DNA of 64,000 nt, taken from positions 248,001 through 312,000 of the forward strand of contig NZ_JAAOIX010000001.1 of assembly GCF_011440395.1 (NCBI RefSeq). The letters run 5' to 3'. The position numbers and the translations under genes are program-made. Under the pieces are notes generated by a model, which had not been told where the DNA came from, did not search any database, and saw only the letters and a program-made list of their open reading frames with translations. The DNA comes from Pseudomaricurvus alcaniphilus. Lineage in GTDB: Bacteria; Pseudomonadota; Gammaproteobacteria; Pseudomonadales; Cellvibrionaceae. Each line of letters begins with the position of its first letter. The first letter of the stretch is position 1. Positions 56,145-64,000 of this stretch are shown piece by piece.

Positions 56145-57352
56145 TAACTGCTCTCTGAGTGGTCGGCAAGAAGACCCTGTTGCACGAGGAAGTCCGCCAG
56201 TGTCTGTTGCAAGGCATCCGGCAGGGGCATACCAACGGCGAGATACCACCAGCTGGCCTTGGCAAATGGCTGGCATTTGACGGCATCCTTGGCGGTCATC
56301 AGCAAGGGCTGGTCGCCCGCGTACTGCAAATCTTCGGCGCAAAACGGATGATGATCAGGAAAGGAATTTTCCCGAATCTTGAGCCCCATGTCACGCAATG
56401 TGTCAAAAAATCGGCCCGGATTGCCAATACCGGTGACCGCATCGATGGCCTCTTCCCCGGCGGCACTGGCAAGCAACCGCGGGTAGTCAACCACACTCAC
56501 CCGCTCACCGGTTTTCACATTGCACCAATGACTGGGCAGCAAATTCACCGCAAACACAATGCCATGGTCCAGTGCCAACTCGGTTTCGCAGGCGCTGCCG
56601 GTGCCATTGATCACCACACAGTCCACCTCCTGCAAACGCGCCGGCGGCTCCCGCAAAGGGCCGGCCGGCAGGCACAGGCCGTTACCCAGGCCGCGGCGAC
56701 CGTCGATAACGGCGATTTCCCACTGCCGGGCCAGGCGATAATGTTGCAAGCCGTCGTCGCTGAGTAAAATATTGCAGCCGTGTTCGCGGATCAGGTGCTG
56801 CCCTGCCGCTACCCGGTCGCGATCCACGGCCACCGGGCAGGCGGCTTCCCGGGCGATCAACAGGGGTTCGTCACCACAGTGGCGGGGGTCGGAACCGGCC
56901 ACCACCGAATAGGGATAGTGCGGGGCCTGGCCACCGTAGCCGCGGCTCAGTACCCCGGGCCGCAGGCCACGGCTGCGCAGGAATTTGACCAAGGCGATAA
57001 TAAGCGGGGTTTTACCGGTGCCACCGAGGGATATATTGCCCACCACGATCAGCGGCGCCGACAACTTCACCGCGCTGGCACTTAAACGCCGCCGGCGCCT
57101 GGCGGCCAGCCCGGAAAACAGCAAGCTCAAGGGCCACAGCAGCCACAGCCACCAGCGCCCCTCGTACCAGGCCGCCAGCCAGAACTCGTGGCTGCCGCTG
57201 CTGTTTTTGCCAGCAGGGTTTGTTGCCCTGGCCTGGCCTGGATTACTGGCCTGGCCTGGATTACTGGCCTGGCCTGGATTGCTGGAGCAGCCTGGATCGT
57301 TGGCCTGGCTTTTGTTGCTGGCCTCGCGAGGGTTCACCGGGCTGTTAGCCAC
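56144..57352 (-). CDS. lpxK: Tetraacyldisaccharide 4'-kinase with repeat-coded N-terminal extension
   Basis: Phosphorylates the 4' position of lipid A disaccharide at the inner membrane. Core features: [22 protein letters not shown] membrane anchor (about 58-79), P-loop [27 protein letters not shown]. The protein is 402 aa, against about 330 usual, because about 55 residues precede the normal N-terminus. They include three exact SNPGQA repeats (residues 24-41). No in-frame ATG, GTG or TTG lies between the repeats and the core, so the extension must be translated, from GTG 57352. Confidence 0.93.
   Translation of the reverse strand: MANSPVNPREASNKSQANDPGCSSNPGQASNPGQASNPGQARATNPAGKNSSGSHEFWLAAWYEGRWWLWLLWPLSLLFSGLAARRRRRLSASAVKLSAPLIVVGNISLGGTGKTPLIIALVKFLRSRGLRPGVLSRGYGGQAPHYPYSVVAGSDPRHCGDEPLLIAREAACPVAVDRDRVAAGQHLIREHGCNILLSDDGLQHYRLARQWEIAVIDGRRGLGNGLCLPAGPLREPPARLQEVDCVVINGTGSACETELALDHGIVFAVNLLPSHWCNVKTGERVSVVDYPRLLASAAGEEAIDAVTGIGNPGRFFDTLRDMGLKIRENSFPDHHPFCAEDLQYAGDQPLLMTAKDAVKCQPFAKASWWYLAVGMPLPDALQQTLADFLVQQGLLADHSESS
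57230..57283 (-). repeat. 18-bp tandem repeat inside lpxK
   Basis: Three copies of an 18-base unit (minus strand AGTAATCCAGGCCAGGCC) coding SNPGQA, with worn copies on both sides. Length multiple of three keeps the frame, so copy number could vary without breaking the gene. Confidence 0.85.
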
Positions 57353-57441
57353 GTTGCCCTGCCCCGCAGCGCACCACCTCTAACAGCCACACGGAGTCTT
57401 GCCACTCGGATTCAGGCCACTCGAATTCAGGCCACATGTTT

Positions 57442-57867
57442 CTAGCCACCGTCAGCACCGGGTTTGCGGGTGGTGATGCTGAGGTGCACAAAACCCAGCT
57501 GGCCGGCTGCGTCCATGGCCGTCACCACCGCTTGATGGGGGGTCTTGGCGTCGGCGGTAATGGTCAACGGCAGTTTGCTGTTGCCCTCTGACTCCTTGTT
57601 GAGCGCCGCTTTCAAAGTCTCGATCTTTTGATTGATCAGCGACTTGCCGTTGAGGGAGTAACTGCCGTCAGCGGCAATCAGTATGTCGAGCACCTGTTCC
57701 GATTCCAGCGCCGCGGTGGCCGAGGCCTCGGGCAAATCGATACTGAGATGGGTCTCCCGGGTAAAGGTAGTGGACACCATAAAAAAGATCAGCAGCAGAA
57801 ACACCACATCAATCAGGGGGGTGAGATTGATAGCGTCTTCCGCCTGCACCTGCCGTTTAAACTTCAC
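57442..57867 (-). CDS. exbD: ExbD/TolR-type biopolymer transport protein
   Basis: 141-aa inner-membrane partner of ExbB. One N-terminal membrane segment (INLTPLIDVVFLLLIFFMVSTTF, about 13-35) with the proton-path Asp in PLIDVVF, then a periplasmic domain. With ExbB and TonB it energises outer-membrane receptors; the window has three such receptors. 10 bases after exbB. Confidence 0.93.
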   Translation of the reverse strand: MKFKRQVQAEDAINLTPLIDVVFLLLIFFMVSTTFTRETHLSIDLPEASATAALESEQVLDILIAADGSYSLNGKSLINQKIETLKAALNKESEGNSKLPLTITADAKTPHQAVVTAMDAAGQLGFVHLSITTRKPGADGG

Positions 57868-57877
57868 CGTTCAACCC

Positions 57878-58504
57878 CTAAGCCGCTTTGACATCGACCC
57901 GGCGCTCACTGTGCAGCGCGTCCACCAGTTTCACCGCTTCCTGCTCCATGGTGACCACCAGCCCGTCGACCTTGCGGGTGTAGAAACGGTGCAGGATCAT
58001 CGCCGGAATGGCCACGCACAAGCCCGCCGCAGTGGTGATTAATGCTTCCGAGATACCGCCGGCCAGCACCGCCGCATTGCCAGTGCCCTGCATCATGATG
58101 GCGGTAAATACCTTGATCATGCCCAACACGGTACCCAGCAAACCCAGCAGCGGCGACACCGCGGCAATGGTGCCGAGCGCGCCCAGGTAGCGCTCCAGGT
58201 CGTGCACCACCTGGCTGGCCGCCTCTTCGATACTGTCTTTCATAACATCGCGGCCGTGGCGGGAATTACTCAAGCCAGCGGCCAAAATCTTGCCCAGCTC
58301 CGAGGACTGCTTCAGCTCCTTGAGCCGGGCCGCATCCAGCTGATTGCTTTTTATCCAACCCCACACCTGGGCCAGCAGGCCCCTGGGGGCAATTTTTTTC
58401 GAGTTAAGGGTCCAGTAACGCTCGATTCCAATCGCAATAACCGCTATGGAACACAAGATTATCGGCAGCATTAACCAACCACCAGCAGAGACAATTTCCA
58501 GCAC
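57878..58504 (-). CDS. exbB: ExbB/TolQ-type biopolymer transport protein
   Basis: 208-aa MotA/TolQ/ExbB family protein with three membrane segments: about 8-28 (WLMLPIILCSIAVIAIGIE), about 108-130 (GTIAAVSPLLGLLGTVLGMIKVF) and about 150-175 (EALITTAAGLCVAIPAMILH). The LLGLLGTVLGM and TTAAGLCVAIPA motifs are diagnostic. Precedes exbD and lpxK, as in Pseudomonas. Confidence 0.94.
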   Translation of the reverse strand: MLEIVSAGGWLMLPIILCSIAVIAIGIERYWTLNSKKIAPRGLLAQVWGWIKSNQLDAARLKELKQSSELGKILAAGLSNSRHGRDVMKDSIEEAASQVVHDLERYLGALGTIAAVSPLLGLLGTVLGMIKVFTAIMMQGTGNAAVLAGGISEALITTAAGLCVAIPAMILHRFYTRKVDGLVVTMEQEAVKLVDALHSERRVDVKAA

Positions 58505-58705
58505 TTCTGAACCTCTTTATTTTTTACCAGCCTGTTTTGAGCGGCACGACGCCCCGGGGAAAGCTTGCCACATAACCGGCGGAACTGTACCACACTCCGC
58601 GGCGCGGCGAACGCCCCCGCCCGGTTTCTATTTCCCGAAATCCAACACTCTGCAGTATAGACGTTGAAATTATTCCGGCAGCGGCAATCTGATTTCTTTT
58701 GCAGG

Positions 58706-61087
58706 CTATGGCGGGCAGGCCTGAGGCTGGCGATAACGCCAGTAACGCGCCACCTGCTGTCGGTAGCGCTGCAGGCGCAACTGGCCGGAGGGCTCAAATA
58801 TAAACGTCAGTGCCCCGCTGTCGCTGCTGCACAGCAACTGACTGCCGACCTGGCGATAGCGCTGTAAAACATCTGCGTGGGGGTGCTTGTAACGATTGCG
58901 ATAGCCGGCACTGACTACTGCCCAGTGCGGGCGCAGGCGCTCGACCCAGGCCCGGGTCGATGAAGTCTGGCTGCCGTGATGAGGTACCAACATTACCGCC
59001 ACAGGCGCCTGCAACAGCGGGTGCTGCAACAGTAGCTGCTCCCGCTGGTGCTCGATGTCACCGGGCAACAGCAGCCGGTGGCCGTCGACCTCCAGCAGCA
59101 AGACACAGGAGCGGTTGTTGGGGTTTTGCGGCCAGCGGTCCTGCCCCAGGCCAATGATATGAACCACGACCCGCCCCAGCAACAGGGTCCGGTCGCGATT
59201 ACAGAAGTCGCCGGAGTTATTGCCTGAGTCGGATTGGCGAGCGACCAGGCCGTCAAACACCTCCCCCAGCAACAACTGCTGCACCGCGGTCGTAGACACC
59301 ACCGAGCTGTAGCCGCCGCTGTGGTCGCTGTCGCCGTGACTGACCACCAGGGTGTCCAGCTTGCGAATGGCGCGGTGGCTGAAATAGGGCAACAGCACCG
59401 CTCTGCCGGCATCGAAACGGGCGGAAAATCGCGGCCCGGTATCGTACAGCAACACCTCGCCGCCACTCTCCACCACCACCGCCAACCCCTGCCCTACATC
59501 CAGCACGGTTACCCGGGTGTCTCGCTCAACCGCCTGGCCCGCGGCCCCGGCAACCAGCGCTGCCGCTACTCCCATCGCCCGCATGGCCGCCGGCAGCGGC
59601 GAGAGCAACAGCGCAATACCGAGCAACGCAACCAGCAACGCCGGCAGTGACAGGGGCAGCAGCGGCACAAAATAGGCCAGGCCTCCCACTGCCGCCAGAC
59701 CGTCGAGGCCCCGCCAAAACGCCGCCAGCGGCAGTTGCACCAGCCACAGCAATGGCGCTGCCAGCGGCGGCAGGATCAGCACCGCCAGTGTTGCCAACAG
59801 GGCCAGCGGCACCACCAGCAAGCTGACAAAGGGAATGGCCACCAGGTTGATCAGGGGTGACCAGGGGTTGAGCCCCAGCCCCCAGAAGACTTGCAATACC
59901 CCCAGCAGGAGGAACAAGCCCACTTGCAAAAACACCAGCAGCGCCCACTTGCCCCAGGCGGCGCTGTAGTTCTTGCCGGACAGATGGATCAAACTCGCCA
60001 CTGCGGCAAAGGAAAACCAGAACCCCGCTTCCAGCAGTGCCAGGGGTTGCAGCCAGAGCACTGCCAGCAGCGCCAGGCTCCAGCTGTCCCAGGCGCTGAA
60101 ACGGCGGTTCGACAAATACCAGGCCGACCACACCAGCAACATGATCATGGCCCGTTGAGCCGGTATACCAAAGCCGGACAGCAGGCTGTAGCTGCCCGCC
60201 AGCGCAACCCCGCCGGCCACTCCCACCCGGGGCCCAAATAGCGCCAGCGGCCAGGCCAGCGACAATACGCCGCCCAGGTGACGACCGAGCAGAAAACCAA
60301 AAGCGGCGACCACACTGATGTGCAGCCCGGAGATGGCGAGCAAATGGCTAAGGCCGGATTCGCGGATGGCGTCCCGGGCGCTGCTGTCGATATAACTTTT
60401 ATCGCCCAGGGTCAGTGCCAGCAGCACCCCCAGCACTCGCCCCTGGCCCAACTCTTGAAAATCTTGAAAAAAGCGCTGGCGAATTTTTTCACGCCAGCGG
60501 TGCAGCGCGGCAGCACCGCCCACTGGCGCCAGCGGAGCGATTAACTGGCGCACATAGCCGGTGGCGCCGATACCGCGGTTCAATAACCACAACTCGTAAT
60601 CGAATCCGCCGGGGTTGACAAAGCCATAGGGTCGCTTTACCCGCACCAACAGGCGCCAGCTTTCACCGCCGGCCACCAGCGGCGGTAGTGTTGCAACGCC
60701 GGGCTCAATGTAGTGGCTAAGGCGCACTTTGGCGGGAAACGCAACCTCTGCGCCGGTGTCGGCCCGCCGTGCTGAACGAACCTGAAAATTAAAGCGCTGC
60801 AAGCGCGGCTGGCGCTCCGGCAGCCCGTCGACGTAGCCTTCCAGCACCATATCTGCGCCTTCCAGCGAGGCAGCAACCCGATTCTGCAGTTGCCAATCCC
60901 CCCACAAAATCCCGCGGCAACAACACAGCAGCAATAGCCCCGCCAGCAGCGGCCAGCTCAGGTCACGGCGACAGACACCAACAACGGCAACGACGCAGAG
61001 CGCGGCAACCGGGTAGGTCAGCGACGGCAGGCTCGGGCACAGTGCCACCAGCCCCATCCCACTGACAGCCACCACCGCAATCCACAC
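58706..61087 (-). CDS. comEC: ComEC/Rec2 DNA-uptake channel
   Basis: 793-aa inner-membrane protein for passage of single-stranded DNA in natural transformation. N-terminal soluble OB-like part, competence domain with the LSHLLAISGLHISVVAAFGFLLG block near 243, many membrane segments to about 500, and a C-terminal metallo-beta-lactamase domain with VVSHGDSDHSGGY and VPHHGSQTSST. Both halves complete, so competence is plausible. It is 200 bases upstream of exbB. Confidence 0.93.
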   Translation of the reverse strand: MWIAVVAVSGMGLVALCPSLPSLTYPVAALCVVAVVGVCRRDLSWPLLAGLLLLCCCRGILWGDWQLQNRVAASLEGADMVLEGYVDGLPERQPRLQRFNFQVRSARRADTGAEVAFPAKVRLSHYIEPGVATLPPLVAGGESWRLLVRVKRPYGFVNPGGFDYELWLLNRGIGATGYVRQLIAPLAPVGGAAALHRWREKIRQRFFQDFQELGQGRVLGVLLALTLGDKSYIDSSARDAIRESGLSHLLAISGLHISVVAAFGFLLGRHLGGVLSLAWPLALFGPRVGVAGGVALAGSYSLLSGFGIPAQRAMIMLLVWSAWYLSNRRFSAWDSWSLALLAVLWLQPLALLEAGFWFSFAAVASLIHLSGKNYSAAWGKWALLVFLQVGLFLLLGVLQVFWGLGLNPWSPLINLVAIPFVSLLVVPLALLATLAVLILPPLAAPLLWLVQLPLAAFWRGLDGLAAVGGLAYFVPLLPLSLPALLVALLGIALLLSPLPAAMRAMGVAAALVAGAAGQAVERDTRVTVLDVGQGLAVVVESGGEVLLYDTGPRFSARFDAGRAVLLPYFSHRAIRKLDTLVVSHGDSDHSGGYSSVVSTTAVQQLLLGEVFDGLVARQSDSGNNSGDFCNRDRTLLLGRVVVHIIGLGQDRWPQNPNNRSCVLLLEVDGHRLLLPGDIEHQREQLLLQHPLLQAPVAVMLVPHHGSQTSSTRAWVERLRPHWAVVSAGYRNRYKHPHADVLQRYRQVGSQLLCSSDSGALTFIFEPSGQLRLQRYRQQVARYWRYRQPQACPP

Positions 61088-61239
61088 TCGACGCCCCCGT
61101 CTACCGCTTGTCTCCAGCGCCCATCATCGACCCCCCGGGTGCGGCGGAAAAGGTCAATGCAGCGGTTTAAGCTTGCAGCGCCGGTGACGGTGGCGGAATT
61201 TCAGTCCCAGGTATGAGGTTTATGAAGACCGTTTGAGTT

Positions 61240-61710
61240 TTAAATAATACCTGCGTCCAGGCTTGCCGCCATTGATAAACCCAGATCCTCACATTGGCTG
61301 ATAAACGTTTGTTGGAAATCACCCCGGCAGATAAGAGGTTCTTGCACTATGCGCCAGCGCAACCCGGTCGCGACACTCTCAATCGCTCGTTGAGTGCCGG
61401 TGCCATCGTGGCCAGCCCGAACATAGAAAGCAAATGGCAGCCCCTGGGTTTTATCCAGACAGGGGTAATAACAGCGGTCGAATACATCCTTGACCAGGCC
61501 TGCCATGTAGCCAAGGTTTTCAGTGGTGCCAATAATCAGGGCATGAGCCGAAATTATGTCATCAGGTTGGGTCTCGAGCGGTGCCTTGCACTGTACCTCC
61601 ACGCCCGTTATTTCAGGGTTGGTAGCACCTTTCACCACGGCCTCTGCCATCTTTCGGGTATTATCGGATGGGGCATGGGCGATTATTATGAGCTTCTTGC
61701 GATTAGACAT
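61240..61710 (-). CDS. Flavodoxin/NAD(P)H-oxidoreductase-like protein
   Basis: About 156-aa flavodoxin-fold protein: KKLIIIAHAPSDNTRKMAEAVVKGA gives the FMN phosphate loop, IIGTTENLGYMAGLVKDVFDRCYYP the second flavin loop. ATG 61710 is preferred for AGGTGG; a GTG three codons upstream also fits. Likely reduces FMN or a small acceptor; partner unknown. Confidence 0.85.
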   Translation of the reverse strand: MSNRKKLIIIAHAPSDNTRKMAEAVVKGATNPEITGVEVQCKAPLETQPDDIISAHALIIGTTENLGYMAGLVKDVFDRCYYPCLDKTQGLPFAFYVRAGHDGTGTQRAIESVATGLRWRIVQEPLICRGDFQQTFISQCEDLGLSMAASLDAGII

Positions 61711-61948
61711 CTCTGCCACCTGTGTTCATTTACGCACTAGAAAATTATTGACCAGGTCAGGCTTCAAACTTTACCCGCCCACGGCATCAATGCATAGATC
61801 CTGCAGACCAGGCGCTTGCCCCCAGTCCCCTGCCAATTCACCGAGCCAGATCGGCTGACCGGACTATGGGGCCCCGGCCGTTTGCCGAACCGGCCGCAAC
61901 TGTTAAGCTTAGCGCCTTCTGCCACTCTGCTGTTTTGACAATCATCCC

Positions 61949-62992
61949 ATGGCAACCATTGGTACCCACTATATAAAAAGCGCCCTCGGCGGCGCCATCG
62001 CCAAAGGCCTGGACCCCAAGGTGCTGCTGAAAGAGGCCCGGATTCCGGAGAAGCCCCTGCGCGACCCCAAGGCCAGGATCCATGTTGACCTGGTGGCCAA
62101 GCTCTACGACGGCATCGCCAAGGCCCTCAACGATGAGTTTATGGGTTTCACCGAGCGCCCCTGCAAGGTGGGCACCTTCGCCCTGATGGCCGACTGGGTC
62201 TCCAGCGCCCACACCCTGGAAGAACTGCTGACCCGGGGCATTCGCTTTTACAACCAGATCACCGATGAACTGCAAATGTCACTGGTCTACGAGGGCGACC
62301 ACGTCTACCTGACCACGGTGTTTCGCCGTCCGGAACTGGATTTTGAGCATTTTTACATCGAGTACTGGCACGTGATCTGGCACCGCTTTGCCAGCTGGTA
62401 CATCGGCAAGCCGATCAAATTGCTGGCCGCCTACATCAACTATACCCCCATCGAAGCCGACGAGTTTCGCCTGCTGTTTCGCTGCCCCACTTACCTGAAA
62501 AGCAAATTCAACCGGCTGGTGTTCCACCGCAGCTACCTGGGTCAACCCCTGGTGCGTAGCCAGCGGGAGTTGCAGGTTTTCCTGCGCCGGGCGCCCATCG
62601 ACCTGCTCACCATTCCCGGCGAGGACACCAGCCTGACCGCGCGCATCAACCAGATGCTGACGCCGCCACCCAACCAGGTCATCGAGCTGCCAAATTCCAG
62701 CGTCATCGCCCAGCGGCTGGGTATGAGCGAGCAGACCTTGCGCCGTAAACTCAGCGCCGAGGGCATCAGCTACCAGCAGATTAAAGACAACCTGCGCAGC
62801 GACCTGGCCTCCAAGCTGCTCGGCAACCGCAACCTGACCATCGCCGCAATCGCCAAACTGCTGGATTTCAGCGAGCCGCGAGCTTTTACCCGGGCGTTCA
62901 AGCAATGGCAGGGACAAACCCCAAAAGAATACCGGGCGGCAAAACAGGCGGCGGCACTCAACCCCTCGAGCCGGCCAGCCGCGAGTTCCTGA
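61949..62992 (+). CDS. AraC-family regulator with Arabinose_bd-type N-terminus
   Basis: 347-aa transcription factor of the OruR/ArgR-like AraC branch: long N-terminal ligand domain (about 1-230, with GFTERPCKVGTFALMADWVSSAHTLEELL) and C-terminal AraC HTH (about 245-335: VIAQRLGMSEQTLRRKLSAEGISYQQIKDNLR, LTIAAIAKLLDFSEPRAFTRAFKQWQGQTPKEYR). It lies 294 bases upstream of the acyl-CoA carboxylase gene in the same direction and may control it; such regulators often sit beside acyl-CoA pathways. Confidence 0.9.
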   Translation: MATIGTHYIKSALGGAIAKGLDPKVLLKEARIPEKPLRDPKARIHVDLVAKLYDGIAKALNDEFMGFTERPCKVGTFALMADWVSSAHTLEELLTRGIRFYNQITDELQMSLVYEGDHVYLTTVFRRPELDFEHFYIEYWHVIWHRFASWYIGKPIKLLAAYINYTPIEADEFRLLFRCPTYLKSKFNRLVFHRSYLGQPLVRSQRELQVFLRRAPIDLLTIPGEDTSLTARINQMLTPPPNQVIELPNSSVIAQRLGMSEQTLRRKLSAEGISYQQIKDNLRSDLASKLLGNRNLTIAAIAKLLDFSEPRAFTRAFKQWQGQTPKEYRAAKQAAALNPSSRPAASS

Positions 62993-63286
62993 GCTCGCGG
63001 TGCCCCATCAACAGCGGCATCGCCGTCCAATTCAGCCGCAATCAGGGGCACAAAAGGCTCGTTTTTGAGCGGTTATGTCAATTTGATATATCCTTTTTTG
63101 TCCCCGACTAACGTCTAATTTTTAATTTATTTATATAAATATCAATTACTTATAGTTTTTTTAAGAAAGACAACAAGCTTACCTTCGTATTCCAATAATA
63201 GACAAAAGCCCCTATGATCCACTCCGACTTATCCATCCCGCCCCGGATAATCAGCCAGTGAATCGGGCTGGCCGGGGCGGGTAATT
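62993..63286. promoter_or_regulatory. Leader region of the acyl-CoA carboxylase gene with large hairpin
   Basis: AT-rich stretch 63110-63180, then a hairpin: CCCGCCCCGG (63237-63246) pairs perfectly with CCGGGGCGGG (63272-63281), with an inner CAGCC/GGCTG stem (63252-63256 with 63266-63270). The hairpin ends 5 bases before a possible ATG at 63287 and would hide any ribosome site for it. No T-run follows. Confidence 0.6.
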
Positions 63287-63319
63287 ATGACTAAAAACAA
63301 ACTGTCGGAAGTTCACAGC

Positions 63320-64000
63320 ATGACGAAAACAACCAACCCCAAGGCATCCCTCGTCAACCCGTTTGACGACGCCAAAGAAGTTGAATTCAGTGTCCCCGGA
63401 CAAGCCTCGTACCAACCCGGGCTGCACGAAGAGACGCTGAAAAAAGGTTACGAGTTAATTCGCCGTCCGAAAACCGCTGCCGGTGTCCCCAATATCGAGC
63501 GTCAGCACGCCAAGAACCGCATGACGATCTGGGAGCGCCTGTCGGTGCTGACCGACGAAGACCCGACAGTATTGTTCCAGAACTGGGGTAAGAACCTCGA
63601 CGGGGCGTCACTGGTCACGGCGCTGGTGAAAATCAATGGCCGCGACGTCGCTGTCTACGGCCACGACTTTACCGTCCGTGCCGGCTCCATGGACGCCACC
63701 AACGGCAAGAAACTGGCGCGCCTGTTTGAGCTGGCCGGCAAGCGTCGCATCCCGCTGGTGGGCCTGAACGATTCCGCTGGTGCCTTCGTACCCGCCGGCG
63801 TCGGTGGCCTCGACGGCTATGCCGAGGCCTTTACCGCACTGCGCAAGATCAGCGGCGTGGTGCCCTCCATCATGTGCATGTTCGGCTTTAACGCCGGCGG
63901 CGGTTCCTACCTGCCGCGCCAGGGCAGCTTCCTGATCCAGCCCAACGACACCTTCTTCGGTCTCACCGGCCCTGGCGTGGTCAAGTCGGTCCTGGGTGAA
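63320..64000 (+). CDS. Acyl-CoA carboxylase carboxyltransferase subunit, 3' end outside window
   Basis: Biotin-dependent carboxyltransferase (beta-subunit type) moving CO2 from carboxybiotin to an acyl-CoA. 227 codons are in the window. Seen: [48 protein letters not shown] and [22 protein letters not shown], all typical of this class. ATG 63320 is chosen because GGAAG lies 8 bases ahead; ATG 63287 in the same frame would add 11 residues but follows directly on a strong hairpin. Which acyl-CoA is used cannot be told from the part visible. Confidence 0.9.
   Translation, partial: MTKTTNPKASLVNPFDDAKEVEFSVPGQASYQPGLHEETLKKGYELIRRPKTAAGVPNIERQHAKNRMTIWERLSVLTDEDPTVLFQNWGKNLDGASLVTALVKINGRDVAVYGHDFTVRAGSMDATNGKKLARLFELAGKRRIPLVGLNDSAGAFVPAGVGGLDGYAEAFTALRKISGVVPSIMCMFGFNAGGGSYLPRQGSFLIQPNDTFFGLTGPGVVKSVLGE

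Overview
The window reads as chromosomal DNA of a marine-type, polysaccharide/glycoside-using gammaproteobacterium, most like the Cellvibrionales/Pseudomonadales side of the class. The evidence is gene order and family content: gacA(uvrY)-uvrC-pgsA-tRNA, comEC-exbB-exbD-lpxK-kdsB-PTPase-murB, Caulobacter/Xanthomonas-type TonB-dependent receptors (TBDTs), and SapC/tryptophan-halogenase genes beside a TBDT. No phage, plasmid or intact insertion sequence was seen.

Left edge (1-1564): a partial moeB-type adenylyltransferase and a YbaK-type tRNA-editing protein. Region 1611-12769: an AraC regulator facing a five-gene rightward run: cytoplasmic GH36 alpha-galactosidase, TBDT, sodium-solute symporter, glycerol kinase, glycerol-3-phosphate dehydrogenase. 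Region 12847-34748 is all leftward. It holds a vSGLT-like symporter with galE-galK-galT and a secreted GH97 glycosidase; a TBDT with a tryptophan halogenase-like gene and sapC; an ECF sigma factor, FecR anti-sigma and an STN-domain TBDT that is a close paralogue of the previous receptor; and a second complete galT-galK-galE set. Taken together, 1.6-34.7 kb looks like one galactoside-use island. Adding glycerol kinase and G3P dehydrogenase to an intracellular alpha-galactosidase, with no glycerol facilitator, suggests the substrate is an alpha-galactosyl-glycerol such as floridoside or isofloridoside from red algae: uptake, cleavage in the cytoplasm, galactose to the Leloir pathway, glycerol to DHAP. 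This is inference; it is the main hypothesis of this report.

Region 34.8-49 kb is accessory: a RES/Xre toxin-antitoxin pair, a TauE-type permease, an AbiE-type toxin-antitoxin pair, a three-gene cluster (amine oxidase, TPP-dependent 2-oxo acid decarboxylase, unknown protein) with REP-like repeats, small metabolic genes (VOC, SRPBCC, methyltransferase) and AT-richer hypothetical genes, ending at tRNA-Leu and tRNA-Cys.

Region 49.5-64 kb is core: pgsA, uvrC, gacA-type regulator, alkB-like, murB, PTPase, kdsB, lpxK (with an unusual repeat-coded N-terminal extension), exbD, exbB, comEC, a flavodoxin-like protein, an AraC regulator with an arabinose-binding-type N-terminus, and the start of an acyl-CoA carboxylase carboxyltransferase that runs off the right edge.
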